Shown in pieces: positions 15,441 through 23,781 of a stretch of 35,002 bases of DNA. Numbering within the stretch: the stretch's first letter is position 1; the number at the start of each line of letters is the position of its first letter. The notes beneath the pieces are model-generated. The model did not search any database. It saw only the letters and a program-made list of their open reading frames with translations, and was not told the DNA's origin. This DNA comes from Candidatus Azambacteria bacterium (GTDB taxonomy: Bacteria > Patescibacteriota > Minisyncoccia > GWC2-36-17 > WO2-46-25), in NCBI GenBank assembly GCA_016200965.1, contig JACQDT010000038.1, positions 1-35,002 of the forward strand, read 5' to 3'. A program made the position numbers and the translations under genes.

Positions 15441-16156
15441 AAGGAGTCATCCTCGCGGGGGGGCTTGGGACCAGGTTGCACCCGCTTACCCTTATTACGA
15501 ATAAACATCTTTTGCCGGTGCACAACAAGCCGATGGTGGTGTATCCGCTGGAAGTATTGCGGGAATCCGGTATCGGGGAGATCATGATCGTGTGCGGCAG
15601 GGAACACGGCGGTCATTTCATGAACTTTTTGGGGTCCGGGAAGAATCACGGGGTGAAATTGTCGTACGCGCTTCAGGATACGAATAATGGAGGCATTGCC
15701 GATGCGTTACGGCACGTGGAGGATTTTGTCGCCGACAGCGATATCGCCGTGATACTTGGAGATAATATCTTTGAGGATGATTTCCGTGAGGCCGTCGCCC
15801 GTTTCAGGCACGGGAGCATGATCTTTCTCAAAGAGGTTGAAAAGCCGCATCGCTTCGGGGTCGCCGTATTCGACGAAACAGGGGAAAAGATCGTATCCAT
15901 CGAAGAGAAACCGAGCGAACCAAAATCGAATTTCGCGCAGACCGGTTTTTATATTTTTGACAACCGCATATTTTCGATAATAAAAGAATTGAAACCGTCC
16001 CATCGCGGGGAACTTGAGATAACCGACGCGGTGAACAAATACCTTGAGTGGGGCGAACTCGAATTTTCTTTCGTGAAAGGATTTTGGTCGGACGCGGGGA
16101 CCTTTGACACATTGCTGAAGGCGAGCGTGTGGGCCGCCACAAGGAGTCACTTATGA
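15437..16156 (+). CDS. rmlA: Glucose-1-phosphate thymidylyltransferase (short form)
   Basis: Joins glucose-1-phosphate and dTTP to dTDP-glucose, the substrate of the preceding gene product. The 239 residues correspond to the short RmlA form. Motifs: GVILAGGLGTRLHPLT (nucleotide-binding signature), NKHLLPVHNKPMVVYPLE, ALQDTNNGGIADAL, VILGDNIFEDDF (metal-binding Asp), SIEEKPSEPKSNFAQTGFYI, and FSFVKGFWSDAGTFDTLLKA. DTNNGGIADAL stands where many RmlA proteins have QPxPxGLAQA, so a related sugar nucleotidyltransferase specificity is possible. It overlaps the flanking genes by 4 bases at both ends. Confidence 0.9.
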   Translation: MKGVILAGGLGTRLHPLTLITNKHLLPVHNKPMVVYPLEVLRESGIGEIMIVCGREHGGHFMNFLGSGKNHGVKLSYALQDTNNGGIADALRHVEDFVADSDIAVILGDNIFEDDFREAVARFRHGSMIFLKEVEKPHRFGVAVFDETGEKIVSIEEKPSEPKSNFAQTGFYIFDNRIFSIIKELKPSHRGELEITDAVNKYLEWGELEFSFVKGFWSDAGTFDTLLKASVWAATRSHL

Positions 16157-17217
16157 CGATATGCTACTTTGGCGATTTCGACCGCGAATACTCGCGCAAC
16201 AGAGTGATCATCAAAGGATTGCGGGAAAATGGCGTCGAGGTATTGTTGTGCAATGAACGATTGAGCGGATGGAGGTTGTGGAGAGCTCTTGCGCGAAAAC
16301 ATAAAGCATTGAGAGGGAAGTATGATGTGATGATCGTCGGTTATTCAGATTCTCGTTTTATCGTGCCGCTTGCAAAACTGCTTTCTAAAAAACCGATCGT
16401 ATGGGACGCGTTCTATTCGCTTTATGATTCATTTATCTTTGACAGGAAGCTGGCAAGTTCGCTGAGTTTAAAAGTGGCATACTACTGGTTCTTTGATTGG
16501 TTTTCTTGCGTGCTTGCCGATAAGGTTCTACTTGATACGAACGCGCATATTGAATACTTTGTAAAAACATTTGGCGTGAGCAGGTCGAAGTGCGTACGAG
16601 TACTGGTGGGAACGGATGACAAGATATTTTATCCAAGGGAGTCGAGGGAGCGCCCTCATGCGTTCACCGTGCATTTTCACGGGAAATTCATTCCGCTTCA
16701 AGGAGTCGAGTATATTCTCAAAGCTGCCTCTCTTTTAAAGAATGAACAAATAGCATTTCGCATGGTCGGAAAAGGGCAGGAGTATCGGCGGGCAAGAAAG
16801 CTGGCGGATGAGTATGCGTTGAATAATGTCGAATGGATCGATCGGGTGTCGTATCACGAACTTGCTGATTTGATCGTCCAGACCGATATTGTGCTTGGAA
16901 TTTTTGGGAATACGCCGAAAGCACGACGGGTGATACCGAATAAAGTATACGAAGGGATAGCGATGGGAAAGGCGGTCATTTCAGCGGATACGCCTGCCGT
17001 GCGTGAGCTGTTTCAAGACAAAGAAAACATATTGTTATGTGCGGTTGCTGACGGGGATGATCTTGCGCGAAAGATTGCTGAGCTTAGAGAAGATGTTTCT
17101 TTGCGGGAGCGTATTGCTAAGGGAGGACGCGCTCTTTTTATGCGAAATGCCTCTCCGAACGTAATCGGAAAAGCTCTTTTTGAACACATGGTTGGGTTGG
17201 AAAAAGAGAAAGGATAA
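16153..17217 (+). CDS. GT4-type glycosyltransferase
   Basis: A 354-residue GT-B enzyme from ATG 16153, chosen because AAGGAG lies six bases upstream and the start forms ATGA with the rmlA stop. N-domain: TICYFGDFDREYSRNRVII, DVMIVGYSDSRFIVPLAK, KPIVWDAFYSLYDS, with several aromatic, membrane-surface-like helices. C-domain: VLVGTDDKIFYPR, VHFHGKFIPLQGVEYILKA, FRMVGKGQEYRRA, and IPNKVYEGIAMGKAVISADT, which carries one Glu of the E-x7-E pair. Many lipid-linked sugar transferases have this NKVYEG variant. The operon continues after a 44-base gap. Confidence 0.85.
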   Translation: MTICYFGDFDREYSRNRVIIKGLRENGVEVLLCNERLSGWRLWRALARKHKALRGKYDVMIVGYSDSRFIVPLAKLLSKKPIVWDAFYSLYDSFIFDRKLASSLSLKVAYYWFFDWFSCVLADKVLLDTNAHIEYFVKTFGVSRSKCVRVLVGTDDKIFYPRESRERPHAFTVHFHGKFIPLQGVEYILKAASLLKNEQIAFRMVGKGQEYRRARKLADEYALNNVEWIDRVSYHELADLIVQTDIVLGIFGNTPKARRVIPNKVYEGIAMGKAVISADTPAVRELFQDKENILLCAVADGDDLARKIAELREDVSLRERIAKGGRALFMRNASPNVIGKALFEHMVGLEKEKG

Positions 17218-17220
17218 TGT

Positions 17221-17249
17221 TTGCAAAAATGTGGTTTTTGCGATAGCAT
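17221..17249 (+). promoter_or_regulatory. Possible internal promoter with a palindromic spacer
   Basis: TTGCAA (17221-17226), 17 bases, TAGCAT (17244-17249) lies in the 44-base gap before the oxygenase gene. The spacer contains the dyad GCAAAAA (17223-17229) and TTTTTGC (17235-17241), which could be an operator or a weak hairpin. Transcription would start about seven bases before the ATG. Confidence 0.35.
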
Positions 17250-17261
17250 AAAGACATCCTA

Positions 17262-18080
17262 ATGAAATCACCTTATTTCTATTTTGATTCGCGCGAGCTT
17301 CAGGCGTTGGCGGAAAAGCGCCATAGCGCATATGTGTCCGCGGATCCATTCCCTCATATCGCGCTCGATAATTTCTTACCCGAAGAAGTGCTTCGTCGGG
17401 TTATCGAGGAATTTCCAACAATAGAGCAGATTCATTGGAAAAAATTCGAGCGTCCGACAGAGAACAAAAAATTCACCTGTGAGGATGATACGCAGATGGG
17501 TGAATTCACCCGTCATCTTATTTCCCAGTTTAATTCAGCAACATTTCTTTCTTTTTTGGAAAAATTGACCGGCATTGAGGGACTTATCGCTGATCCGTAT
17601 CTTCGGGGCGGCGGACTTCACCAAAGTATTCGGGGAGGGTCTTTGGGTGTGCATGCTGATTTTAATTGGTATCCTCGGCTGAAGGTCGAGCGCCGATTGA
17701 ATGCGCTTTTGTACCTTAATAAAGATTGGAAAAAAGAATGGGGGGGCGATCTTGAGTTGTGGGATAAAGAAATGACTCATGCCATAACAAAGATAGCGCC
17801 GGTACTCGGTCGGTGCGCTATTTTCACGACCAACGACGTTTCATATCACGGACATCCCGATCCGCTTGTATGCCCCGAAGGGGTAACGCGGCGATCGCTC
17901 GCATTCTATTATTATACAAGTGGCGCATCTGAAAAACCGAAAGAGGCCCGCTCAACGCTTTTTAAAAAGCGGCCTGGAAAAGATATACAATTTACCGAGT
18001 CCAGCACAAAACACATCTTGAAAAAGATCATGCCACCCATTATTCTTGACGTAGTAAGGGCAATCAAAAAGAAATTATAG
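17262..18080 (+). CDS. 2-oxoglutarate/Fe(II)-dependent oxygenase
   Basis: A 272-residue protein with the double-stranded beta-helix signature of the 2OG-FeII_Oxy_3 (prolyl-4-hydroxylase-like) family. Iron ligands: His131 and Asp133 in GVHADFN and His196 in SYHGHPDP. 2OG-binding Arg is at 210/211 in VTRRSLAFYYYT. Around them are LNALLYLNKDW and WGGDLELWD, both typical strands of the family, and an N-terminal DPFPHIALDNFLPEEVL helix/strand leader. The C-terminus is Lys-rich. Such enzymes are found in polysaccharide loci, where they may hydroxylate or oxidise sugars or protein side chains; the substrate here is unknown. A possible promoter precedes it, so it may begin a sub-operon. Confidence 0.88.
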   Translation: MKSPYFYFDSRELQALAEKRHSAYVSADPFPHIALDNFLPEEVLRRVIEEFPTIEQIHWKKFERPTENKKFTCEDDTQMGEFTRHLISQFNSATFLSFLEKLTGIEGLIADPYLRGGGLHQSIRGGSLGVHADFNWYPRLKVERRLNALLYLNKDWKKEWGGDLELWDKEMTHAITKIAPVLGRCAIFTTNDVSYHGHPDPLVCPEGVTRRSLAFYYYTSGASEKPKEARSTLFKKRPGKDIQFTESSTKHILKKIMPPIILDVVRAIKKKL

Positions 18081-18143
18081 TGTCTCGAGTATTGTATATA
18101 TTAGTGTATGGGCGTACGAGCCACGGCGTGCTTTTTGTTTTTT

Positions 18144-19190
18144 ATGAATAATATGCGAATCACGTTTTTTGCATCACATTTGAAAGTTTCCGGAGGTGAA
18201 CGCGTTATTTTAACTTACGCAAATTTATTGGCGCGGCGGGGTCATGAGGTACGGGTTGTGGTTCGAAGTCGTCACGCATGGAGGCGGCATATTGCAAACC
18301 TCCTTTGTCTTCCGCCACGCTGGATACGGGATTTTAAGGCGCGAATTGTGCGCGTTGCACATTTTGAGGAGCACGCTATACCTGATGGGGATATTATTGT
18401 TGCCTCCCCTTTGTATTCAGTATTTCTTGTTCAGAGCTATTCCCGCAAAAAGGGTATCAAGTTCCATCTTTCCCAACATGATGAGCGTCTCTATCACGGA
18501 ACAAAAGAAGAGGCAGATCGTGCCTATCGGTTGCCGCTCAAAAAAATAGTGGTTTCCACCTGGCTTAAAGAGGTGTTCAAAAAGGAGTACGGGCAGGACG
18601 CCGAGCTTTTACTCAATACGATAGACCGCAACCTCTTTTCCCCCGTTAAGGCGAAACGGACGGATTCGTCTATCCGGATCCTTCTGCTTCACCATGAGTA
18701 CGCATGGAAGGGGACAAAAGAAGGCGTTGAAGTCGTCGGGAAACTTAAAGAGCGTTTCCCCGAAGTCAAACTTGTTCTTTTTGGCGCACGCGAGAAACAC
18801 ATTGATTTTCCGTACGATGAGTACTACCATAATCTTCCGCAGGAAAAACTTGCGTGGCTGTATTCGGGCTCCGATATCTTTTTATGTCCCTCATGGGATG
18901 AAGGGTTCGGACTGCCGTCGCTTGAAGCGATGGCGTGCAAATGCGCGGTGGTGACCTACGATAACGGCGGTTCGCGGGACTTCGCGTTTGATGGCGAGAC
19001 GGCTTTAGTGGCGAGAAGAAGAGACATAAACGATCTTTTGCAAAAGTTAGAGATGCTGGTTCGGGATGCGGTGTTGCGAAAGAAAATAGCGGAAAACGGA
19101 TTTCAATTTGTACGGCAGATGCCGACGTGGGAAGAGCAGGCAATAAAAATGGAAACTATTTTTAAACAAGCACTTCAGTCCAATGGTTAA
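18144..19190 (+). CDS. GT4-family glycosyltransferase
   Basis: About 348 residues. The start is uncertain: ATG 18144 or 18153 gives the normal GT4 beginning MRITFFASHLKVSGGERVI, while 18108 adds an unlikely leader. N-domain: the SGGER loop, DIIVASPLYSVFLVQ, FHLSQHDERLYHGT. C-domain: LLNTIDRNLFSP, ILLLHHEYAWKGTKEGVEV, LVLFGAREK, and LCPSWDEGFGLPSLEAMACK (E-x7-E). HLSQHDERLYH is like GT4 proteins related to WsaF/rhamnosyltransferase-type enzymes, though this is only a resemblance. It overlaps the next gene by 8 bases. A TATATT at 18097-18102 could be a weak -10. Confidence 0.9.
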   Translation: MNNMRITFFASHLKVSGGERVILTYANLLARRGHEVRVVVRSRHAWRRHIANLLCLPPRWIRDFKARIVRVAHFEEHAIPDGDIIVASPLYSVFLVQSYSRKKGIKFHLSQHDERLYHGTKEEADRAYRLPLKKIVVSTWLKEVFKKEYGQDAELLLNTIDRNLFSPVKAKRTDSSIRILLLHHEYAWKGTKEGVEVVGKLKERFPEVKLVLFGAREKHIDFPYDEYYHNLPQEKLAWLYSGSDIFLCPSWDEGFGLPSLEAMACKCAVVTYDNGGSRDFAFDGETALVARRRDINDLLQKLEMLVRDAVLRKKIAENGFQFVRQMPTWEEQAIKMETIFKQALQSNG

Positions 19191-20781
19191 GGTAAGCGTG
19201 GTCATACCAACCCATAATCGTCCCCAACTATTGCAACGCGCCATTGCTTCTGTTTTGGCACAAACATTCCAGGATGTTGAGATTATTGTGGTGGACGACG
19301 GAAAAGAAAAAAGCGCGGAACACATCGTGCATGGGTTTCACGATTTGCGCATCGTGTATTGCGCGGATAAAAAAGAGCAGGGCGGCGCGGCGGCGCGCAA
19401 TGTTGGTATTGTGCGCGCGAAGGGAGATTTTATTGCTTTTCTTGACGATGACGATGAATGGCTGGAAAACAAACTGCAGATTCAAATGAGCAGCTTCGAG
19501 AAAACCCCGCAAGATGTCGGGTTTTGCTTTTCCGCGGTGATAAACGCGTATGATGACAAAGAGGAAGCGACGGAAGTAAATGGCGGCATAAAAAATTATT
19601 TTGAAATCGCATTAACTCGATTTAAGGGATTTCTCACAAGCACGTTGATCGTAAAAAAAAATGTTTTTCTCGAAATAGGTTATTTTGATGAAGCGCTTCC
19701 CAGCCATCAAGAACCGGATTTGATTTTACGAATGAGCAGGAAATATAAAGGTCTTGGCATGAATATTCCTCTTGTAAAAATGACGATGCTGAGCGGTCAC
19801 GATCACATCGGCGGCAATCTCAATAAGAAGATTGCTGGCAGAGAATTCATTTTAAATAAATATGCCGATGAATTCAAAAAGCGCCCGCGTATTTTTGCTC
19901 GCCATTATTTTTGGCTTGCCCTTATGTATAGAAATAACAAAGATTACATTCGTGCGCAAGAGTTATTTAAAAAAGCAATGATGGCCCACTTTCAATTTCG
20001 ATATCTATTCCACTATCTTTCTATCAGTTTCATGCCGAGAACAATAAAACAATTTTTACTTTCACACGAGCCGTTCAAGCCCCAACATATGGGTCCATGG
20101 ATTAGAACATTATACTTCGAGCATTATTTGCCGCGTTTCGTTAATTTTAGTTTAGTGAAGAAGGCGCTGGATGCCGGTTGCGGTCATGGGGCGTATGCTC
20201 AAAAAATTGCTGACCGGGTTCCGCAAGGGAGAGTAGCTGGATGCGATATTCTTGAATTTCCGGAGTGGCATTCTCGCACGCAACAAAATCTTGAGTTCCG
20301 GAAAGCGGATTTGCAGTCATTGAACGAGAAAAACGTTTACGACTTGATTGTTTCCATTGATTCACTTGAGCACATTCCCGACAATAAAGAAGTTCTTAAA
20401 AAATTCTATGACGCGCTTCGGTCGGGAGGATTTTTATACGTTGCTGTGCCATGCACGGCAACGGAATGGAATATTCTTCCGGAAAAATGGTTCTCGCATT
20501 TTCATGAGTGGGAGGAGCACGAACACATAGGAGAACAGTATACTCTCAATGAACTCACTGACATTCTGAAAACAATCGGTTTTACCGTTATATTTTCTCG
20601 CCATACATTCACTTTCTGGGGCCATCTTTCATGGGAGATCGAGTTTTTGTTAAGAGGAAGCAAGACGATGGGAAGGATTAACATTCTCCTAATGCCTATT
20701 TTAAAATTACTCGGACTTCTTGATCTACTACTTCCCTTTGGGAAGGGTAATAATCTTATCATTGCAAAGAAATCTCAGTAA
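19183..20781 (+). CDS. Fused GT2 glycosyltransferase and SAM-dependent methyltransferase
   Basis: A 532-residue two-domain protein. Residues 1-215 form a GT-A, family-2 transferase: VSVVIPTHNRPQLLQRAI, EIIVVDDG, GGAAARNVGI, FIAFLDDDDEW (metal-binding DDDD at 88-91), and SHQEPDLILRMSR in the catalytic-base region. Residues 215-305 are a helical linker (YRNNKDYIRAQELFKKAM). Residues 306-532 form a class I methyltransferase: KALDAGCGHGAYAQKIAD (SAM loop near 328-337), DLIVSIDSLEHIPD and ALRSGGFLYVAVPC. This is the only GT2 in the window. Together with the GT4 fusion at 10161 it shows a repeated strategy of tethering a methyltransferase to a sugar transferase. Confidence 0.92.
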   Translation: MVKVSVVIPTHNRPQLLQRAIASVLAQTFQDVEIIVVDDGKEKSAEHIVHGFHDLRIVYCADKKEQGGAAARNVGIVRAKGDFIAFLDDDDEWLENKLQIQMSSFEKTPQDVGFCFSAVINAYDDKEEATEVNGGIKNYFEIALTRFKGFLTSTLIVKKNVFLEIGYFDEALPSHQEPDLILRMSRKYKGLGMNIPLVKMTMLSGHDHIGGNLNKKIAGREFILNKYADEFKKRPRIFARHYFWLALMYRNNKDYIRAQELFKKAMMAHFQFRYLFHYLSISFMPRTIKQFLLSHEPFKPQHMGPWIRTLYFEHYLPRFVNFSLVKKALDAGCGHGAYAQKIADRVPQGRVAGCDILEFPEWHSRTQQNLEFRKADLQSLNEKNVYDLIVSIDSLEHIPDNKEVLKKFYDALRSGGFLYVAVPCTATEWNILPEKWFSHFHEWEEHEHIGEQYTLNELTDILKTIGFTVIFSRHTFTFWGHLSWEIEFLLRGSKTMGRINILLMPILKLLGLLDLLLPFGKGNNLIIAKKSQ

Positions 20782-20788
20782 CGGAATT

Positions 20789-21526
20789 ATGCTGGTAAAA
20801 ATCATTTTTTTTCTTCATCGGTGTGTGCGCGCGTTGGGGAATCGGATGCTTGATAAACAACTTATCTATCCGCGATTTTTTTCAAATGCGCTTTTGCGAC
20901 GGTATGCGCCGTTGTTCAAAGGGAGCGTGTTGAATATATCCGGGTGGGACGATCGCGACCAGGAAAGCGGTTTTTATCGCTCCTACTTCACGCATCATTC
21001 CGCGTATGCCGTTTCAAACGCCAGGACGGAAAAAAAAGGGTTTGGTTCCATGGCGGGATCGGATATTCGGGAAATAGAGCTTGACCTTGAAAAGCCGCTT
21101 CCGGACGCGCTCAAAAAAAAGTTTGATGCGGTGTTCAATCATACGACTCTTGAGCACGTATTTGACGTGCAGACCGCGTTTAAAAATATTTGCGAATTAA
21201 GCAGGGACGCGGTGATCATTGTAGTTCCCGTCATTCAGCAGATCCATATCGCGCCAAGCTACGGCGATTACTGGCGGATCACCACCATGGGAATCGCGCA
21301 GTTATTTTTGCAAAACGGTTTTACGCCGCTGGTAATGAAAACGAACGACCAGCCGTTTAATCCAGTGTATTGCTTTGCGATCGGTGTGAGAGATCCGGTA
21401 AAATACAGCGGCACAATAAAGGAGCACATGGATTTTGAAATGGGCGCCGCGTTGTATGGCTCGGGGTTGAAATCCGTTGACATACAAGCGCTTTTGAAAA
21501 GGAGAAATAACACAGATGAATTTTAA
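20789..21526 (+). CDS. Methyltransferase-like protein with altered SAM loop
   Basis: A 245-residue protein taken from ATG 20789, seven bases after the preceding stop; an upstream frame to 20720 would overlap the GT2 fusion by 60 bases. The Rossmann-like second half is recognisable: FDAVFNHTTLEHVFDVQTAF matches motif II of Methyltransf_11, then VIIVVPVIQQIHIAPSYGDYWRITTMGIAQLF. Where motif I should have GxGxG, this protein has VLNISGWDDRDQESGFYRSY. SAM binding may thus be altered or lost. The N-terminus (LVKIIFFLHRCVRALG) is amphipathic and may lie on the membrane. It precedes the flippase with an 11-base overlap. Confidence 0.65.
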   Translation: MLVKIIFFLHRCVRALGNRMLDKQLIYPRFFSNALLRRYAPLFKGSVLNISGWDDRDQESGFYRSYFTHHSAYAVSNARTEKKGFGSMAGSDIREIELDLEKPLPDALKKKFDAVFNHTTLEHVFDVQTAFKNICELSRDAVIIVVPVIQQIHIAPSYGDYWRITTMGIAQLFLQNGFTPLVMKTNDQPFNPVYCFAIGVRDPVKYSGTIKEHMDFEMGAALYGSGLKSVDIQALLKRRNNTDEF

Positions 21527-23018
21527 GTCAATCAGAAAAAAAGCGTTTGCGTTATGGGAAGCAACGGAACACTCCGGCCAGAAAGTGGCGCGGGGAAGCG
21601 TATTGGTGGTGGCTGAACGGTTCGTCATCAAAGCCGTGCAGTTTGTGCGTACGGTTATCGTCGCGCGCCTGCTGTTTCCCGATGATATCGGGCTGTTTGG
21701 TATGGCGACACTGGCGATGGGGGTAACGGAAGCGTTTGTGCAAACGGGGTTCAACGCGGCGATCGTGCAGGAAAAAGGCGATGTACGGAGGCATCTTGAC
21801 AGCGCGTGGACGGTGAACGTCATCAGAGGGATCGCGGTGGCGCTCCTTTTGCTTTTTGTCATCGCTCCGCTTGCCGGCGGTTTTTTTGCCAACGAGCAGG
21901 TGACGCCGCTCATACGGGCGCTGGCGCTGATTGTATTCATGGGCGGGTTTGAAAATATAGGCATTGTGTTGCTTCAAAGAGAACTGCGGTTCGGCCGCCA
22001 GGTTTTATATGATGTTTCCGGCGTAATTGTAGAAACAATCGGGGTTATTGTCGGCGTCATTATGTTGAAAAATGCATGGGGGTTGGTGTTTGGGTCGCTT
22101 GCGGGGCGGACGGCGTATCTTGTGGCGTCATACGCACTGCACTCGTATCGCCCCCGCTTTATTCTTGACGTGTCGGGAGCGAAATATCTTTTTGGTTTCG
22201 GGAAGTGGATAGGCGCTTCCGGCATCGTCACCTTTTTTGCTTCCTCGGGCGATAATCTCATGGCGGGAAAGTTGTTGGGCGCGTCGGCGCTCGGGTTTTA
22301 TCAGATTGCGTTTGCGCTTGGCACTTTGCCGGCGGTTGAGATCGGGCGGGTTTTGGGGAAGGTTTTTTTCCCGGCGTATGCACGATTTCAGGAGGATCGT
22401 GAACGGCTGGTGAGTGCGTTTTTCAGGGTATCGCAGATGGTTTTTCTTATTACCATACCGGCATCGGTGGGGTTGGCGGCCCTTGCTCCCGAGATCGTTT
22501 CGTTTGTGTACAGTTCGCGATGGTTGCCGATGGTGCCCGCGCTGTATGTCATCGCGTTGTATGGGTTGCTGAAATCATTTGATTTTCTTGTGACCCCGCT
22601 GTTTCTTGCGATAGGCAAGCCGCATGTGCAGACATTCGCTCTTGTCATTCAGGCGTCAGTGATGTTTTTACTTATCATTCCTTTCACGCATGCGTACGGC
22701 ATCGTCGGCGTCGCGTGGGCTGCGACCGCGGGGCTTTGCGCGGCTCAAGCGATGCTGTTTTGGCGTTTGCGAAGAGAAATGCCGATTATGAACGCACTTG
22801 TGTTTCTCAAGTTATTCAGCGTTCCTGCGGCAGGAAGCGCCATAATGGCATTTTTTGTTTTATTTTCCAAATCAATCGCGCCGCCTGAGAGCATATTTTT
22901 CCTTTTGCTGTATATCGCATACGGCATGGCGGTATACTTCGGAACAGTATTTTTTCTGGATAAGATGTCCGGAGGGAAATTGTACGAATCACTGATATGG
23001 ATACGAAAAAACGTATAA
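21516..23018 (+). CDS. Wzx-type polysaccharide flippase (MOP/PST family)
   Basis: A 500-residue multi-spanning membrane protein of the length usual for the oligosaccharide flippases that move lipid-linked glycans across the membrane. Features: SVLVVAERFVIKAVQFVRTV opening helix, ARLLFPDDIGLFGMATLAMGVTEAF (the (L)xPxDxGL/YG signature of PST proteins), FNAAIVQ, about 12-14 hydrophobic segments, FGFGKWIGASGIVTF, GASALGFYQIAF, and FFPAYARFQED. It resembles the WzxC/TuaB branch. An AAGGAG Shine-Dalgarno lies about 11 bases upstream of the ATG, one of the few in this operon. It is the only transporter visible in the locus and so the likely export route for the glycan. Confidence 0.93.
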   Translation: MNFKSIRKKAFALWEATEHSGQKVARGSVLVVAERFVIKAVQFVRTVIVARLLFPDDIGLFGMATLAMGVTEAFVQTGFNAAIVQEKGDVRRHLDSAWTVNVIRGIAVALLLLFVIAPLAGGFFANEQVTPLIRALALIVFMGGFENIGIVLLQRELRFGRQVLYDVSGVIVETIGVIVGVIMLKNAWGLVFGSLAGRTAYLVASYALHSYRPRFILDVSGAKYLFGFGKWIGASGIVTFFASSGDNLMAGKLLGASALGFYQIAFALGTLPAVEIGRVLGKVFFPAYARFQEDRERLVSAFFRVSQMVFLITIPASVGLAALAPEIVSFVYSSRWLPMVPALYVIALYGLLKSFDFLVTPLFLAIGKPHVQTFALVIQASVMFLLIIPFTHAYGIVGVAWAATAGLCAAQAMLFWRLRREMPIMNALVFLKLFSVPAAGSAIMAFFVLFSKSIAPPESIFFLLLYIAYGMAVYFGTVFFLDKMSGGKLYESLIWIRKNV

Positions 23019-23776
23019 ATCAGGAAACAGTCAACGCGGTGTGGCGAAAGGCGTGGGAAGATCAGGGCGCCGCTTCATCGCGCGCAGTTTTTAAACATCG
23101 GCTGTTTATTGAAGGATATCCGATTTTTAAGCGGTATATTCCGCAGAATATGCGGTCCATTTTAGAAATCGGCGGGGGGAGCGGAAGGTATGGCCTTGCG
23201 TTTGCAAAAGATTTTCCAAAAAGTACCGTCGTCATAAGCGATATTCTTCCTGAATCATTGGAGATGGTGAAAAAAATGGGAAGCGAGCTCGGGCTACGCA
23301 ATGTGGTTATGCAAAAAGAAGACGCGCTCCGCCTCTCTTTTCCCGATAATCACTTTGATGTGGTGTTTGCCGATGTGGTTATCCAGCACATTCCCGAATA
23401 TCAGGAGGCGGTCAGTGAGATGGCGCGCGTTCTGAAACCGGGCGGATGTTTGATTATTTCCGTGGTGAATGCACGGAATTTCCATATGCTGTATAAAATA
23501 CTACTGCGTATACTCGGAAAAGAATACCCGTACGGATATGAGAAGTCGTTTACGAAGAAGGAATTAAGAAATGTTTTGCGCGAAAGCGATCTGGTCATTT
23601 CCGCCGAAGATGGTTTTTACGTTGCATACGGCATATACAGATTGAAATATATCTCGCGCATTTTTGGACTTTTCGGCAAAGTTTGCAATCGCGCGGTAAA
23701 AATGATAGATTCGGTGAGTGGCAGGTTCATTTCTCGCCATTTTGGGTTCGAGATCGTAATAGTGGGTAAAAAATAA
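22997..23776 (+). CDS. Class I SAM-dependent methyltransferase
   Basis: A 259-residue methyltransferase: ILEIGGGSGRYGLAFAKDFP (SAM loop), VVISDILPESLEMVKKMG (strand-2 Asp), LSFPDNHFDVVFADVVIQHI (motif II) and VLKPGGCLIISVVNARNF. The C-terminal KSFTKKELRNVLRESDLVIS is the lid region common to Methyltransf_11 proteins acting on sugars or quinone-like compounds. It overlaps the flippase gene by 22 bases and is followed five bases later by the C-methyltransferase gene. O-methylation of the exported glycan is the likely job from context. Confidence 0.9.
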   Translation: MDTKKRINQETVNAVWRKAWEDQGAASSRAVFKHRLFIEGYPIFKRYIPQNMRSILEIGGGSGRYGLAFAKDFPKSTVVISDILPESLEMVKKMGSELGLRNVVMQKEDALRLSFPDNHFDVVFADVVIQHIPEYQEAVSEMARVLKPGGCLIISVVNARNFHMLYKILLRILGKEYPYGYEKSFTKKELRNVLRESDLVISAEDGFYVAYGIYRLKYISRIFGLFGKVCNRAVKMIDSVSGRFISRHFGFEIVIVGKK

Positions 23777-23781
23777 CATTT

